Shown piece after piece: positions 1 through 11,711 of a DNA stretch of 64,000 nt. Numbering within the stretch: position 1 is the stretch's first letter; each line of letters begins with the position of its first letter. The stretch comes from Eleusine coracana subsp. coracana (Eukaryota; Streptophyta; Magnoliopsida; Poales; Poaceae). The notes beneath the pieces were generated by a model. It saw only the letters and a program-made list of their open reading frames with translations, was not told the DNA's origin and did not search any database. The position numbers and the translations under genes were made by a program. The stretch is from positions 8,248,108 to 8,312,107 of the forward strand of contig CM064434.1 in the NCBI GenBank assembly GCA_032690845.1, given 5' to 3'.

Positions 1-690
1 GGATGAGCTAGAACAATCCTCTATGGATCCTTGAACGATTCAATAGCTCTAGCACCTTCTATTTGAAGGATTTCTCAAGTTTCCCCTTTTTGGTGTTCTT
101 GACACAAGATTTGAAATTCGTGATGATTCGTTGAGCCTATTGAGATAATTTTATAGGATTAGGGTCATGATGTGATGAGGATTCATTGGTCCAAAAATCG
201 CATCATTTAGAGTTCGTTTGGTTAGGTTTTGGAGAAGATTTGTCAAATTCCCGAAAGTTTCTGTTGTTCTATCGGGGTCGATCGGCACTGCCGATGATCA
301 GGACTGGCACTGCCGGTGGGTCTCAGAACCCCGCACCAGCATTGCCGATGGGCCAGATCGGCACTGCCGATGGGGCAACCGGCACTGCCGATGGTCCTGA
401 TCGACACTGCCGGTGGTGGTTCAGTAAGGTGCAGTTTGTGAGGTTTTTGACTATCTCGAGTCTCTGTTGTTTCCTTTTTGTTTTCGCTGTGTTTCTTGCT
501 GTGGTTGATCACTCCTAAGGCTAGTACACCACTAGTTGGTGTGTGTAGTCTTGGTGATCGGTTCGGAAGTTGGCTTGGGTTGTTTTTAGGATATAGGCCA
601 AGTTTTCTTGGAGAATTTTGATTGACTCCCATTCACCCCCCCCCCCCCCTCTGGTCGCCTTCTTGGTCCTTCAATATGCTTCCAAGGTCT
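1..690. repeat. Retroelement-like remnant, probably LTR fragment
   Basis: No coding capacity is recognisable. The stretch contains a GC-rich short tandem repeat (283-412) and ends in a C-run at about 638-650 followed by a T-rich pyrimidine stretch. That arrangement resembles LTR ends of some grass Ty1-copia elements, but this is recollection of a pattern, not a match I can verify. No partner LTR, primer binding site or target duplication is visible, so it may be a truncated LTR cut by the window edge. The short open frames here are frames through the repeat. Confidence 0.35.
283..412. repeat. Degenerate tandem repeat, core GGCACTGCCGATGG
   Basis: About six copies of a core like CGGCACTGCCGATGG occur in 130 bp with variable spacers (GATCA, GGCC, GGCAACC). 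The core is partly self-complementary (GGCACTGCC / GGCAGTGCC). It keeps several frames open on both strands, which explains the overlapping short ORFs. Function unknown. Confidence 0.7.
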
Positions 691-1484
691 TCCTGAAACT
701 AGATTACAATGTCACCCAACAGAATGATGCTTCTGTTAAAGTGGTAATAAGGATTAAGGACTTTATTGTCAACTTCAGCAGCAAAGTTACTAATATTTTT
801 GACCATTGATATCTTTTTCGTTTAAACATTCTCTGCTTACTTTCTTATGATCATGATTATACATTCATAACCAGAATTGGCTGGTAAATTAGTTTATGGA
901 TGAAAATGCCATCCAGGGGACATATTTCCCAACATATAGTGTATCTGTAAGTTATTTTAGGATACATATATGGTCGTAATTACCATGTCCCTTCTGTTAC
1001 TAGCAGTTCCTTTATAAGCACATGATTTGAGCAAATTCTGTTAGTTAAGACTTGATAAATTGCTACCCATATACAGTAGGAACTCAATTTTACTGGGGAT
1101 ACTTTGTGGTGTTGCATTTTCCATTTTGTTTTTGGGGCATGTTGCTTAATTCTGTTGGAAATGCATAAGCAAGTCAAATCTGTGCCAAATTGTACTGTTT
1201 GCATGCGTGAGAACAGCTCGGAGCCCTCCTGGAGCTCTCTTTGCTTGTGCTGGTCATGCTGGGTAAAACTACCAGATGTTTTTTTTAGTTGGCACTACCT
1301 TCCAGGATGTAGGAGGGGCCTTCATTCGAACTGGATTGTCGCAAATTACAGTTCAGACCAAATTATATTTTTGATGCTTTTTAGAATATATCTTTTACTT
1401 GTTGTCTATTATTTACTTGCTGCTAATCTATTTTATAGATTAGCCCAGCGCCAGTTAGGATCGGAGAGGACGAACCCCCGCCAT
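691..1484. other. No gene recognised; probable 5' part of the Harbinger element
   Basis: AT-rich sequence without a supported open frame. It lies just upstream of the Harbinger transposase exons, so it may hold that element's leader and left end. I could not find a terminal inverted repeat or a 3-bp target duplication here. Confidence 0.4.
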
Positions 1485-2775
1485 CATGGGATCCCGTGGT
1501 AACTCGAAAAGGTATATATACTTGATTAATCCAAACATGTATGTTGTAGATTCCTGTAACATAAACCTGAAGATATGCTAATATTTGTAGCTTTGTAATG
1601 AGTCATTTATTGCAAGAACAAGTTAGAAAGAGGAGGCAGGAAGAGGATGACGATATGATGTTGTTTATTTTTCATGCCTTGCATCTTATGGAGTCAAGTA
1701 GAGGCGGGGAGAAACAAAAACGCCATACTTTTGGTCATGGTGAGGCTGAGGTTCGTCGCCTGCTCCAAGGATATGTTAAGAACTATAAAACCACATTTAG
1801 GATGGAGCCTAGAATCTTCAAAGCTTTGGCTACTTACCTCAGAAGAACAAGGCTAGTTCGTGATACAAGGATCAAGAGGCGGAAAAGTTAGGTTTCTTCA
1901 TGTACATGCTCAGCCACAATGCCTCATATGAAGATCTGCAAGTTAGATTTGGACATAGCGTTGATACTTGCACCATCACTTGAAACATTTCTTTAATATA
2001 CAGTCATCCTTGTTCTCTCTCATCATTTCATCAAGGCTCCAGACCATAATCTTGTACATCCAAAAAATTGAAGGAAATCCAAAGTTCTATCTTTTCTTCG
2101 AGAACTGTCTTGGTGTGGAACTCATGTTCCCGTCTCCGTAGCCTCTGAGAGAGCTTCCCCTTTTAGAAATAGGAAGGGCACACTTAGCACTAATGTGATT
2201 GTTGCTTGTGACTTTGACTTGAACATCACCTTCATTTCTACCGGGTGGGAAGGATCTGCTACAGATCCTAGAGTTCTTAGATCTGCCATAAGCAAGGGTT
2301 TCAAGGTACCACCAGGAAGGTTTTACCTTGTTGATGGTGGATATGCAAACACCCAATCTTTCCTTGCACCGTATAGAGGAGTAAGATATCACTTGAAAGA
2401 GTTCGGAGCTGTGCACCGGAGACCTCAAACCCGAGGGAGTTGTTCAACCTTCGCCATGCACAACTAAGGAATCATGTGGAAAGGACTCTAGGGGTTCTTA
2501 AGAAATGCTTCCCTATTCTTAAAGTTGCTACATTTCACACATTAAAGAACCAAGTGAGGATTCTAGTTGCTGCTGCAATATTACATAATGTAATCCGGTG
2601 TCTCAATGGAGATGAGGAATGGTTAGATGACCAACAAGATAACATTGATCCAGAAAATTTCATCGCCTTACCAGACGGTCAACAGATTAATGATCTAGGC
2701 AGCGTAGAAGGTAATGCTTTGAGAGATAATATTGCTCAACAAATGTGGGATCGGTTACAGCATGAAGGATATTAG
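1485..2775 (+). pseudogene. PIF/Harbinger transposase (DDE_Tnp_4 / HARBI1 type), decayed
   Basis: A likely short first exon (ATG at 1485, donor GTATAT near 1512) is followed by exon 2 from about 1592. Frame pieces 1598-1891, 2195-2467 and 2440-2775 read in order as a HARBI1-type nuclease: an N-terminal helical part, then ACDFDLNITFISTGWEGSA, then VDGGYANT (second catalytic Asp), then HVERTLGVLKK (catalytic Glu) and a C-terminal ILHN motif. The family normally has a DGTH motif carrying the first Asp; around 2107-2120 about seven bases are missing exactly there, which removes the Asp codon and shifts the frame. Further shifts lie near 1888 and 2440. It cannot encode an active enzyme. The following Myb-like gene on the same strand is the expected partner of this superfamily. 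Confidence 0.8.
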
Positions 2776-2871
2776 CTTATGTCACACTTTTTTTTTGTTA
2801 ATGTCTTGTAATAATTGAATGATGTTCTACCATATGTAATAATTGAAATAAGTGAATAAAGTTGTACCTTG

Positions 2872-4290
2872 ATGAATACTATGACACCAATGGTTGGTAA
2901 AGGTTTGTCACCAAAGCTTAGAATGGTTGCAAGGGGTTCGTCGAAGCTGAATCGGCTTGTGGCAATGGCAAGTTCCATGAAAAAGAAGCCTCTCCAAAAT
3001 GTGGAGGTGCAAGGAAGACAGCAAGTTCACCTCGAGGTGTGTTTACTGTATCTTTTTGCAATTTTGATATTTATGCCTTTGATCCTATACACTACTAAAG
3101 TTTTGACATTAATGCTTTGGTCTTTATCTATGTAGTTCAACAAAGAGCTTATTGGAATCCAGTCTTGGAGAAGTCTCTTGTTGATATCCTTCACAATCAC
3201 AAGGACTGTCGAGCTGACAATGGGTGCTTTACCACTGAAACATGGAATAGCAGTGAAGGAGTTTCATGCCAAGAACCAGTATGCAAGGTATGACAGACTC
3301 AAAATTCAGGAGAAAGAAACGGAACTAAAGAGAGACTACAAGATGCTGAAATAAGCCCTCAAGCAAAGTGGATGTTTTTGGGATCATGAAAGGTTCATGA
3401 TACAAACAGAACCACATCTATGGGATAATCTGATAGTTGTAAGTTCAGTTTCTAATTTAATCATCAGTTCCTTTTTTTGCACTAAATGTTACAATAAACA
3501 TCAATCTGATCAATTTCTTTCTTTGCACTGAATTTTAAATTTGCAGTCATTCCGAAAAATTAAGAAGTTCAGAAATCTGAAGGCTACCTTTCCTTTGTTT
3601 CATGCATTGGGAGAACTATATGATGGTAAGTTTCTAATTTCGAATATTATTATTAGTTAATAGTTGCTGCTTGTTGGTTATTGTTTCTTATACAATTTTG
3701 TCCTTGTTCTTGTATAGGTCATCTTGCCGAAGGAAATTACAACTTCACCTCTCTTGGATTCCCAGAAGATGAAGCACCGTAGCAAATTCTGGTTGATGCT
3801 GAAGATGAAGTGCAAGTTTTGGATGACATTGAGGCTGAAGGGGTACATGGGGAGGATCCAAATGTCCAACAGATGAAAGAAGGTGATGTTGAATTGGTTG
3901 AAACAAGGCTCGACAGTTTCCCAAGAGAGAAGGAAGCAAATGTTCAACAACCTAGACAACAAAGGAGGGTTTCTACACCAAACATGACAAGAAAGAGGAA
4001 AAAGAGTCAAAGAAAGCCAAGAAGAGTAGCAATGTTGAAGGGTTGATGGAGAGGTAGCTAGAGCTGAGGACAAAACAAGTTGAGCAAGAATCTGTACTTC
4101 TAGCAAGAGAGAATCCAGCGGCTCAAGGTGGTACAGATTTCTCTTTCAAGAGATGTATCTCGGTGTTGAACAAAATGGACGTGACTAGTGTGGAAAGCCT
4201 ACTCTGTCTTCAAGAGTGCAGACAATAGGGAAATCTTCTTGTCTTCTTATGAAGAAGACGAGGAATCTGCATTGATGTGGCTATGAACTG
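2872..4290 (+). pseudogene. Myb/SANT-like partner gene of the Harbinger element, decayed
   Basis: Exon-like segments with plausible GT-AG borders run from 2872 to about 4290. After a basic leader (2872-3037) comes an intron ending TATGTAG near 3136, then YWNPVLEKSLVDILHNHKD, the hallmark of plant Myb/SANT-like DNA-binding domains (Myb_DNA-bind_3). Next are a QEKETELKRDYKMLK stretch, an EPHLWDN motif, a LRNLKATFPLF-like segment, and an acidic, Lys/Arg-rich tail at about 3745-4046. In PIF/Harbinger elements this ORF1 protein binds the element ends and helps transposase import; that is family knowledge. In-frame stops (for example near 3354 and 3780) and shifts show decay. Confidence 0.7.
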
Positions 4291-5352
4291 AAATGGCACC
4301 TTAGGTATGAAATCAGATCTTGTCTTTTGAAGAACACATTAGGTAGCTAGCCATTTGTTGACCAGTTATGCCTTTTGTACCATAGTGGCAGAAGTACAGT
4401 TGCTAGAGTTAGCAGTATATTTCAAGTGCCTCTATTTCTCTGTTGCAAATATTTGTTTCTGGTCCACAACACAACAATTTAACACTGTTGAAAGATTTGA
4501 TAGTTTGTGAGTCAAGTTTAGATCAGTTTGCCTATTAGAATTGCTAATCACTACAGCCACTAGAATTGCTTGTGACAAGCTTCAGATTTACTAGTTAGTT
4601 ATCAAAGTTTCAATCTGAGCTCATTTGTTCACAACATGAGGGGTATTGATGAGGCTCTTACTGCTGATTTGTTCGTTGAAACAAGAGCCTCAAGCCGACT
4701 GCATTTTGGTAACCATTAAAGCCTCTTACTACTGGTTCTGTTTCAGGTCTGAAGGAGTGCGAAAAGAGTTTGAAGTTTCTATGGAGGAAAAGATGTGTGA
4801 AAGGTTGTTGTCCTTTAAATGAATAATCATGATGTCTTTTAGTTTAGTTTTCATGGTGCAAGTGTAACTTTTAGTAGCTATCACTGAAAATGCATGAACG
4901 CTTGGCAACCTGTGCTGGAAAACTAGTGGGAACATGTGAAAATTATAGTAACCTGTGTTGTAAAAAGTCAGCTATCTTGTGTGAATTGTAATCCATGTGG
5001 TGTGAAATTTTTTGATCAGAAACATTATTGGTTTGTGCTATCGGCTAGTTTGTGTTATGCAAATTATAATCCATGTGTATTTGTTCCATATCTGCAGAAT
5101 GAAACTTTTATGCCATAGTTTTGAATCTTGTGGAGGATCAAATTATTAACATGGATTGAGTGATGGGCCTGGTTTCACTCAAACCAGGCTGGGCCAGAGT
5201 CCTGTTCGGGAGCCATTCCCATGCTCCCGAACAAGCCCTAGGGTGGAATAACCGATCCATGTTCCTGGAACAATTGACTCCAATGGAGATGCCGTCCGAG
5301 CTAGGAGGAGGGAGGTGGAGGCGAGTCATCAGCCTTCGAATTAGCGTGGTGT
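4291..5352. other. No gene recognised
   Basis: AT-rich sequence with scattered short frames only. It may contain the right end of the Harbinger element, but no inverted repeat was found. Confidence 0.4.
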
Positions 5353-5360
5353 CAGTGGGA

Positions 5361-6610
5361 GGTATAGATGAACATTCGGGCTGCCCGGCACGAGCCTGAC
5401 TAGGCATGGCCCAAGTTGAGCCGGGCTAGCACGGCATGAAAAAATTCCAGGTCGTGCCAGCCCACGGGCTTGGCCGATGGCCCATGGCACAGCATGATAT
5501 ATGATACTAATGCCGGGCCGGCCTGAGTAGCACGTAGGCCCATCAGCCCGAAAATCAACAAGGGGTTTGAAAACTCAGATTTGTTTTAACATTCGAAACT
5601 GAAAGATTCAAACCAACAAAACTGTGATAGAGACAAGAAAATTGGCCAAAAGAAACCTCAAATTAACATTTAGAGCTGAATGCCTCTTTAAAAACCCTTT
5701 GGCCTAAGTGGAAAAAGGGTACAGCCAACTTAGTTCTCAAATAGTCAGTACAATATTTAGGTCTTAGACTACAAGTTTACAACTTCAACACTAGAAATCT
5801 AAGTCACTGGAGCAGCATTGTCATTTCTCTGCTCAGCATTCCCATCCAGGTGTAGATTCTCGAACGCAGCTTCTAGTTTTAGGTGATGCGCCTCAACAGT
5901 GTGCTGAGATCGTTGTTCAGCTTGATACCAATCCTTCAAGCAGGTTGAGATCTCAACCATGTCACTAGTCAAGCGTCGTCGTCGATCCTCCAACAACCTG
6001 CCTGCAAGACTAAAAGTAGACTCGGAACTAATGGTTGAAACAGGAACTGATAATACATCTTTAGCAAGAATTGACAAAACAAGATCGACATCCCCTTGAT
6101 GCCGTTGTGGTTGTGGATCTGGTGGAGGCATGGAGCCGTGGTGCAGAGTGGAGTGGAGGGAGGAGAGCGGAGTGCAGTGTGGCGCGGCGGGGTGGAGAGG
6201 AGAGAGGAGTGCGGCACGGCGAGGCGGAGAGGAGTGCGTCGTGGTGGGGCCGAGAGGAGAGCGGAGTGCGGCGCGGCGCAGCGCGCCAGAGAGAAGGGAG
6301 GAGCGGCACTGCTAGGGTTAGGTTGGGGACTGGGGTGGGGTTTATATAACGGAGCGGGCTGATTTTCACTGGGCTGAATGGGAACTAGCCGTTGTTGGCT
6401 ACTCGGGCTGCTATTGGGCTTTGTCGGGCCACGCCTGTATTCATGCCAGGTTGGGCTGCCCACCATGCTCAGCTCTCGGCCCAAGCACGGCCCGATGGTA
6501 CGGGCCGTGCCGGCCTGGCACGAATCAAATTGGGTCATGCCGTGCCTGGATCGGGCCAAAAGCTCTGTGCTTCAGGCCGGCCTAAAAAGTACGGCCCAAA
6601 TGTTCATCTA
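5361..6610 (-). mobile_element. Internally deleted hAT element, 8-bp target duplication
   Basis: Inverted ends TAGATGAACATTCGGGC (left, from 5365) and, read from the right, TAGATGAACATTTGGGC enclose about 1.25 kb. The octamer CAGTGGGA sits at 5353-5360 and again at 6611-6618, giving the 8-bp duplication expected for hAT. On the left four extra bases (GGTA) separate the duplication from the inverted repeat, so the exact left edge is uncertain. Both ends are rich in GGGC/GCCC and GGCACG motifs. The right 480 bp (6130-6610) is GC-rich and probably the 5' region; it joins directly to the C-terminal transposase remnant, so most of the transposase is missing. Confidence 0.8.
5799..6131 (-). pseudogene. 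hAT transposase C-terminal dimerisation domain remnant
   Basis: The minus-strand frame, 110 codons, contains the C-terminal hAT dimerisation region (Dimer_Tnp_hAT): LSVPVSTISSESTFSLAGRL followed by the RRRRLTSDMVE and CLKDW segments, which is the conserved core of this domain. The preceding residues (MPPPDPQPQRHQG) look like a short N-terminus joined to the dimerisation exon by internal deletion. Zinc finger and catalytic DDE regions are absent, so the element would be non-autonomous and depend on a related transposase. If translated, the product could only dimerise. Confidence 0.75.
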
Positions 6611-6618
6611 CAGTGGGA

Positions 6619-7293
6619 AGTGCCGAGGATGACAAATTGGAGGGCGCAAGTGATGTCTCGCTGATTGGGTAGGCGACAACGGATTATTCAAAACAGCGTG
6701 CGTTGTGTCGAAGTGTCGAACACCCTCTTGCCTTGCTGCTAGCTATTGGCATCTTGGAGTCTTGGACTATGTTGCTTTATTTGTTGGGTACCACTTACCA
6801 GATATCTATATAACCTCATTAACTATCATCTGATATATTTTATCTTCATTGTTTGTAATATCAAATCATTTTATATTTTTAATTGCTATTCTAATTCTTA
6901 TTTGTTGACTTGGATCACGATTAACTTGAGATTGTTCTCTTTCCAATTTGTTTGAATCAACGACACACATAACCTATTCTAACGTATGTACCCTTATTTC
7001 TATACGCTCTTGTCTTTCCTAGTATACCTTGAGTCAGCTTGGTCATCAGAAGCTCGCGCTCACTGAAAACATACCGTGCTACTCTCGTTGGACGCCAACC
7101 GCCACGATGTTGTCAATTCGCTCACCTTTTATAGCTGTAGGCCAACTATACCTTCCCATGTCACCTTTTATAGCACGGGATGGAGTTACATGGGCCATTA
7201 ATTCCTTTACCAGGTCTGACAACATATGTGTAAGATTGAGAAAGATATCCTAATTTAATCCTAGTCGATATCAGTAAAATAAAATTAAAATAC
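6619..7293. other. No gene recognised
   Basis: Unremarkable AT-rich sequence between the hAT element and the first Stowaway-type MITE. The short frames at 6746-6955 and 7029-7253 have no recognisable motif. Confidence 0.5.
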
Positions 7294-7295
7294 TA

Positions 7296-7457
7296 CTCCC
7301 TCCGTTTTAGTTTATTTGGTATTATGGCTCTGTTTTTTTATGTCCAGGTTCATAGCATCTACTATATAAATCTGGACAGAACCGCTTTCCAGATTCATAT
7401 TATTTTCTATGAACCTGGTATAGAGCTAAAACATCAATTATTATGGGACGGAGGGAG
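7296..7457. mobile_element. Stowaway-type MITE (Tc1/mariner), TA duplication
   Basis: CTCCCTCCGT at 7296-7305 is inverted as ACGGAGGGAG at 7448-7457, with TA on both outer sides (7294-7295 and 7458-7459). The 162-bp length, TA target site and CTCCCTCCGT terminus are diagnostic of Stowaway MITEs. The interior is itself palindromic (AGGTTCATAG / CTATGAACCTGG), so a transcript would fold into a long hairpin. Confidence 0.9.
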
Positions 7458-7489
7458 TAATTAAATATGCAAAATAATCTAATTTAGTA

Positions 7490-7755
7490 CTCCATCCATT
7501 TCATAATATAGCTAGTTCTGGGTTTGTCTTAAGTCAAACCTTATATAACTCTAACCATCCGTAGCAAAAGATTTAAAAATATTGACTATTGACTATGTAA
7601 GAGTTATATATTATGATAGTTTGATTCATGACCATTGTAATAGTAGTATTCTTATGTTATCAACTATTATAAATTTTTATTATGGCTGATCAAAGTTAAA
7701 AAAAAAATTGGTTTAGAACAAACTCAGAACTAGCTATATTCTGGGTGAGAGGGAG
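7490..7755. mobile_element. Second Stowaway-like MITE, TA duplication
   Basis: CTCCATCCATTT at the left and GGGTGAGAGGGAG at the right form imperfect inverted ends, continuing inward as ATATAGCTAGTTCTG against CAGAACTAGCTATAT. TA flanks lie at 7488-7489 and 7756-7757. The interior holds further inverted segments (TATATAACTCT / AGAGTTATATA). The terminal sequence differs from the neighbour at 7296, so it is a different subfamily inserted 30 bp away. Confidence 0.8.
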
Positions 7756-7787
7756 TATATAATATTCTGGGTGAGAGGGAGTATATA
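7736..7787. repeat. Exact 26-bp tandem duplication of the MITE right end
   Basis: The 26 bases at 7736-7761 are repeated without change at 7762-7787, so the second MITE has its terminal GTGAGAGGGAGTA twice in a row, each followed by TATA. Confidence 0.9.
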
Positions 7788-9540
7788 AGAGGGGTAAAAA
7801 AACTAAACGATAGCATTTTCATCGCTTCGCTATGACTGGGATGACTGACATCTCACTAGTGGCGATCTCACCGGTCCTTCATGCTGCTCATTCCTCGGCA
7901 CTGGTAGGTTTTCCATCGTCGGGGCGGATAACATTGCGGTAAGTGGGGATGATCAACTGTCAAGCTCACTTGTCAATCCATTTTTGAACTTCTGTAAAAT
8001 TCTTGTCCTAAGAACAATAATTACGAAAATATGACTTTAGGCCTTCGGCCTCTCTACTGTAGCAGTACTGTATCACCCCAAATAGTCGAAGCCAGTACAG
8101 ACAAATACTAGCTTCACCTGCTCCCAGTGTATTTCGCGATAAGATAAAACGGGGTTCTATGAATAGTGTTGCTAGATTAACATCGACGATTCTAGCTGAA
8201 ATAGGAATAGGCGACCTGGAAGCATGATCGTTAGTCAGAGTGCATGGTTCTCACTGTCAACACTGCTATTGGTCGGCATTGCGATCCAATCCTCGTAAGT
8301 ATACTATGTTGTTCCAATTGAACAAACATATAGCAAGATTTTTTTATTTTTGAGACCAACATATAGCAAGATGGGACTTTACAAATTAATACACTAGATA
8401 CTTCATATGTTACAAGGGAACGAGTCACGACTCGCAACTAGTTTTATGCTTGACGAAATATACTAAAAGGAAGTGCAACTGACATTAAAGAGGATATCCA
8501 TAAGTTTAAGTGCAGAAGCAACATCCCGCTATAAACTAGGTCCAACTCTATTGCCTAATGAAATTACATTGCCGATGGAAGCTATTTCCAGTATTGGAAC
8601 CAGCAAAAGGGGAACCTTACAACCTTAAGTTGTCAAGAGAAAATGAATCCATCCGAACAGCCCAAAGTTCCTAACTGCTTGTTGAAACTGACTACTGAAG
8701 GAAAAAAGCAGAAGTTCAGAAGAAAATCAACTAAAGAAACTAAAGTATTAAATATTTAAATTATTCACAAAGGAACCAAACCACAACTCATATTATTGTT
8801 ATTATTATCCTTAGAGAAAGTCTCAAGAGCCGTAGTCAAGGATCACTTGAGTACAATAAGTAGTGACTGGACAGTTCACACATGAAAAATTAATTATATC
8901 GACCAAGACTATATTCAGACAAACAACTGCATATCCTGATGAGTAATAAATAAATAAAATTATTTCATATCTGGTCTATTAATAGAAGATTGAGCCAGAT
9001 CTTATATGTAACTATTTAATAATTCTTTTAGCAATACTTTCAAGTCAATGTGAACTTGTAGCTTTATGGGCTATTCTAGTGCGTGAGTTTAGCACGCACA
9101 AAATGGGGCCAGCAAATTGGATAATTTGGTCACCAGTGATATAGTTATTCTCATCTACTGAAGATTTAAGTTTGATGTTAATAGGTACACTTCATACTAT
9201 GCCAAACAGAAAACGAAATCTAAGCATGTCAAACATACTGCTCACTATGTCCAGGCAGAATGACAAATGAGAAGCAGTAGCACAAGTTTTTAAGTTTTCT
9301 TTTTGTTAAGAAATTAAACAGTCTCAATTATTTCTGTCTATTCAATGAGGTACTGAATATGTCCAAACATTAGTGGTACTCTAGCGAGTTTCTTTGATAT
9401 ACTTTGAAGCTTTTCTTTGCAACAAATAAAGTCAAATTACAAAAAACAAAGAAAGGATGCAAATTAGCTTACATCTTTGCTAGTACTTCTTGATCCTTCT
9501 GAGAGTAAATTTATAAAGAATCTATTTTATAATAATCTCA
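7788..9540. other. No gene recognised
   Basis: About 1.75 kb of AT-rich sequence without a supported reading frame. A short repeat (CATATAGCAAGAT) occurs twice near 8326-8371. Nothing else stands out. Confidence 0.5.
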
Positions 9541-10300
9541 AGTAGTATATATACTACCTCACACACTATATATACTACCTCTTCTAATCTATTTTCTTGT
9601 ATTTTTATGACCATTTTCTTATATTTTTATGACAGTACATCTATGATTGTATACTGCTTCTTGCTATTTGTTCTGTAATCTCATGTAGTATATATACTAC
9701 CTTACAATACATAAATAATTGCTCTTGGTCATGTTTGATGAACGTTGGTATGGGAAGTCGTATATTTTCTTGATTTTTTGCTTCACTCGTGTATATTTAT
9801 ATTTGAGATGTTGCCTCCGACAACCATTGGATTTTTTTTTGTTTTGTTGTAGATTTTATTTCAGTTTTGTTTTCAGATTTAGATCATATACTACTAAATC
9901 GGTATACTATTGTTTGAGATCAATATTTTAATAATTATTTTTTTCAATGTAATAATATATCCATGATAATATATATATATGAATTCTGTTGATGTTGATG
10001 TACTTCTTAAAGAATCCATTTTCTTGTAATCTCAAGTAGTATATATACTTATCTCATGTAGTATATATATTACCTCTTGAAATCTATTTTAAGACTAACA
10101 ATATGTGGAGTATATATACTAATCAATTTTCTTTCTCTTTTCTATCAGATTTTGATGCCTAAGTGCGATACTTTTTTGTTTGCGTGCTGCTCACATATCA
10201 TGTTTAGTTGAAGCTCTTATAGTATTTTAGGATAGTATTTTAACTTTTGTTCTCTCTAAATTCATAGTACAGTGTGCATTGTAAGGTAGTATATATATTA
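9541..10300. repeat. Cluster of palindromic GTAGTATATATACTAC boxes
   Basis: At least seven copies or near-copies of GTAGTATATATACTACCT lie at about 9543, 9566, 9685, 10034, 10057, 10108 and 10284. Several are preceded by TAATCTCA(A/T) and followed by a diverged copy of TCTATTTTCTTGTA, so a larger module has been multiplied. The box is a near-perfect palindrome. No coding potential. Confidence 0.75.
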
Positions 10301-10469
10301 TATGATATTTTAGGATAGTATTTTATGATAAATGTATATCTCTATGAGTGTAAATCTATGTACTTTTGAGTATATATTTATATACTCGTGACTATATTTT
10401 TTAAAGTGTATATGATGCTATTCTATGAGTATATATAAGATCTTGAAGATATAGGATTATATAAAATTT

Positions 10470-11270
10470 CAAAGATATATTACTTCAAAATATACACTTC
10501 AGTCATATTTAATCTCCAAATATACTATCTTGTCTTGAAGATATACCATCAGGTTCAAAATATACTGTCACGGTAGAAAATAGGTGACTGTTAACCTGAA
10601 AATATATGACCGTGATTGAAAATATACTACCGGGATATACTATCACGGAGGTTAGTTTGACCAGCCAGTGGTAAAAAAATATCAACCTAAAAATATACGA
10701 ACTCACTAGAAAATATACGACTGTTGATCTGAAAATATACTATCACCAGGAGGTTGGTTTGACTGCGATTGTACATATACGACCATGTTGTCCTAAAAAT
10801 CTACTACCATGGTTGTATATATATTACCACGATATACAATCATGGAGGTTGGCCTAAAGATATACGACCTCGATAAAAAATATATGATTATTGACCAGAA
10901 AATATATTACCATGATTGTACATATACTACAACGACAGAAAATATATTACCACGGTTGTACATATACTATAACGATATATGGTCACGGAGGCTACTTTGA
11001 CCAGCTGGTGGTCAAAAAAATATCAACCTAAAAATATACGATCTTGATAGAAAATATACGATTGTTGACCAGAAAATATATGATTATAGTTGTACATATA
11101 CTACCATGGTATACTACCGTGATATACTATCGCATAAGTGGGTTTAACCAGCTCATGGTCAAACCGACCGGCGTGCTGAATAGTAATATATATGAGTGTA
11201 ATATATATACTACTTATAAAAGTATACTACTCCTATAATATATATACGATTACAGAATTGGTTTGACCAG
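10470..11270. repeat. Diverged tandem repeat, about 340-bp unit, rich in AAAATATAC
   Basis: A module starting CACGGAGG, then TTTGACCAGC and CAACCTAAAAATATACGA, is found at about 10644 and again at about 10984 (period 340). Partial copies of the TTTGACCAGCTGGTGG core appear near 11136 and 11252. Inside, GAAAATATAC plus a short variable tail recurs more than ten times. The few open frames are by-products of the repeat. Confidence 0.7.
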
Positions 11271-11291
11271 CTGGTGGTGGACCAAGGATAT

Positions 11292-11399
11292 ATGCAGCTG
11301 CTGAAACAAAAGTAGGGGATCAAGATTCCTTACATGCAGCGGCTGAGACAAAAGTAGGGGACCAAGGACGAAAGTGAAAACCAAGGACAAAAGTGGGGA

Positions 11400-11459
<60 letters not shown>
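11292..11459. repeat. 44-bp direct repeat pair followed by (TA)n microsatellite
   Basis: ACAAAAGTAGGGGA-type units occur at about 11303 and 11348, preceded by GCTGCTGA / GCGGCTGA, with a third weaker copy (GACAAAAGTGGGGACC) just before the microsatellite. From 11402 to 11459 the sequence is essentially uninterrupted TA, about 28 units. Confidence 0.85.
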
Positions 11460-11462
<3 letters not shown>

Positions 11463-11630
11463 ATGCACCGATAGGACTCGTCGTATATTTAGAAATGTCT
11501 CAGATAATAAACGGAAACATATAGGAAAATTTGGGATATGAGAAAAATTGCCGATTTTTTTTCCTTGGTAAAGAATATACGTGTAATTTTAATAATGGTA
11601 ATTACGTTTTGATAATTAACGAACTAGTAA

Positions 11631-11711
11631 GGACGTCAAACGCGATAGCGTCCAGATTTGCCCGTTGTCAAGAACAGCGTCCACGCTCGAACGCTGCCGA
11701 GGATAGCGTCC
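11631..11711. promoter_or_regulatory. Left subterminal iterons, GCGTCC every 29 bp
   Basis: GCGTCC lies at 11648, 11677 and 11706, exactly 29 bp apart. Opposed half sites GGACGT (11631) and GAACGC (11689) sit 17 bp before the 11648 and 11706 sites, making dyads GGACGC-N11-GCGTCC. The right end carries the same arrangement at the same offsets. They are candidate transposase-binding or promoter sites; that role is inference. Confidence 0.6.

Noticed and set aside
1104..1502. 132-codon plus frame before the Harbinger transposase
   Set aside because: Cys/Leu-rich with no domain; overlaps the likely leader and first exon in another frame.
5969..6664. Several open frames on both strands in the hAT element
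   Set aside because: GC-rich end region of the element; only the 5799-6131 minus frame has a recognisable domain.
11250..11468. 72-codon frame with a run of alternating Tyr-Ile
   Set aside because: Translation of the (TA)n microsatellite.
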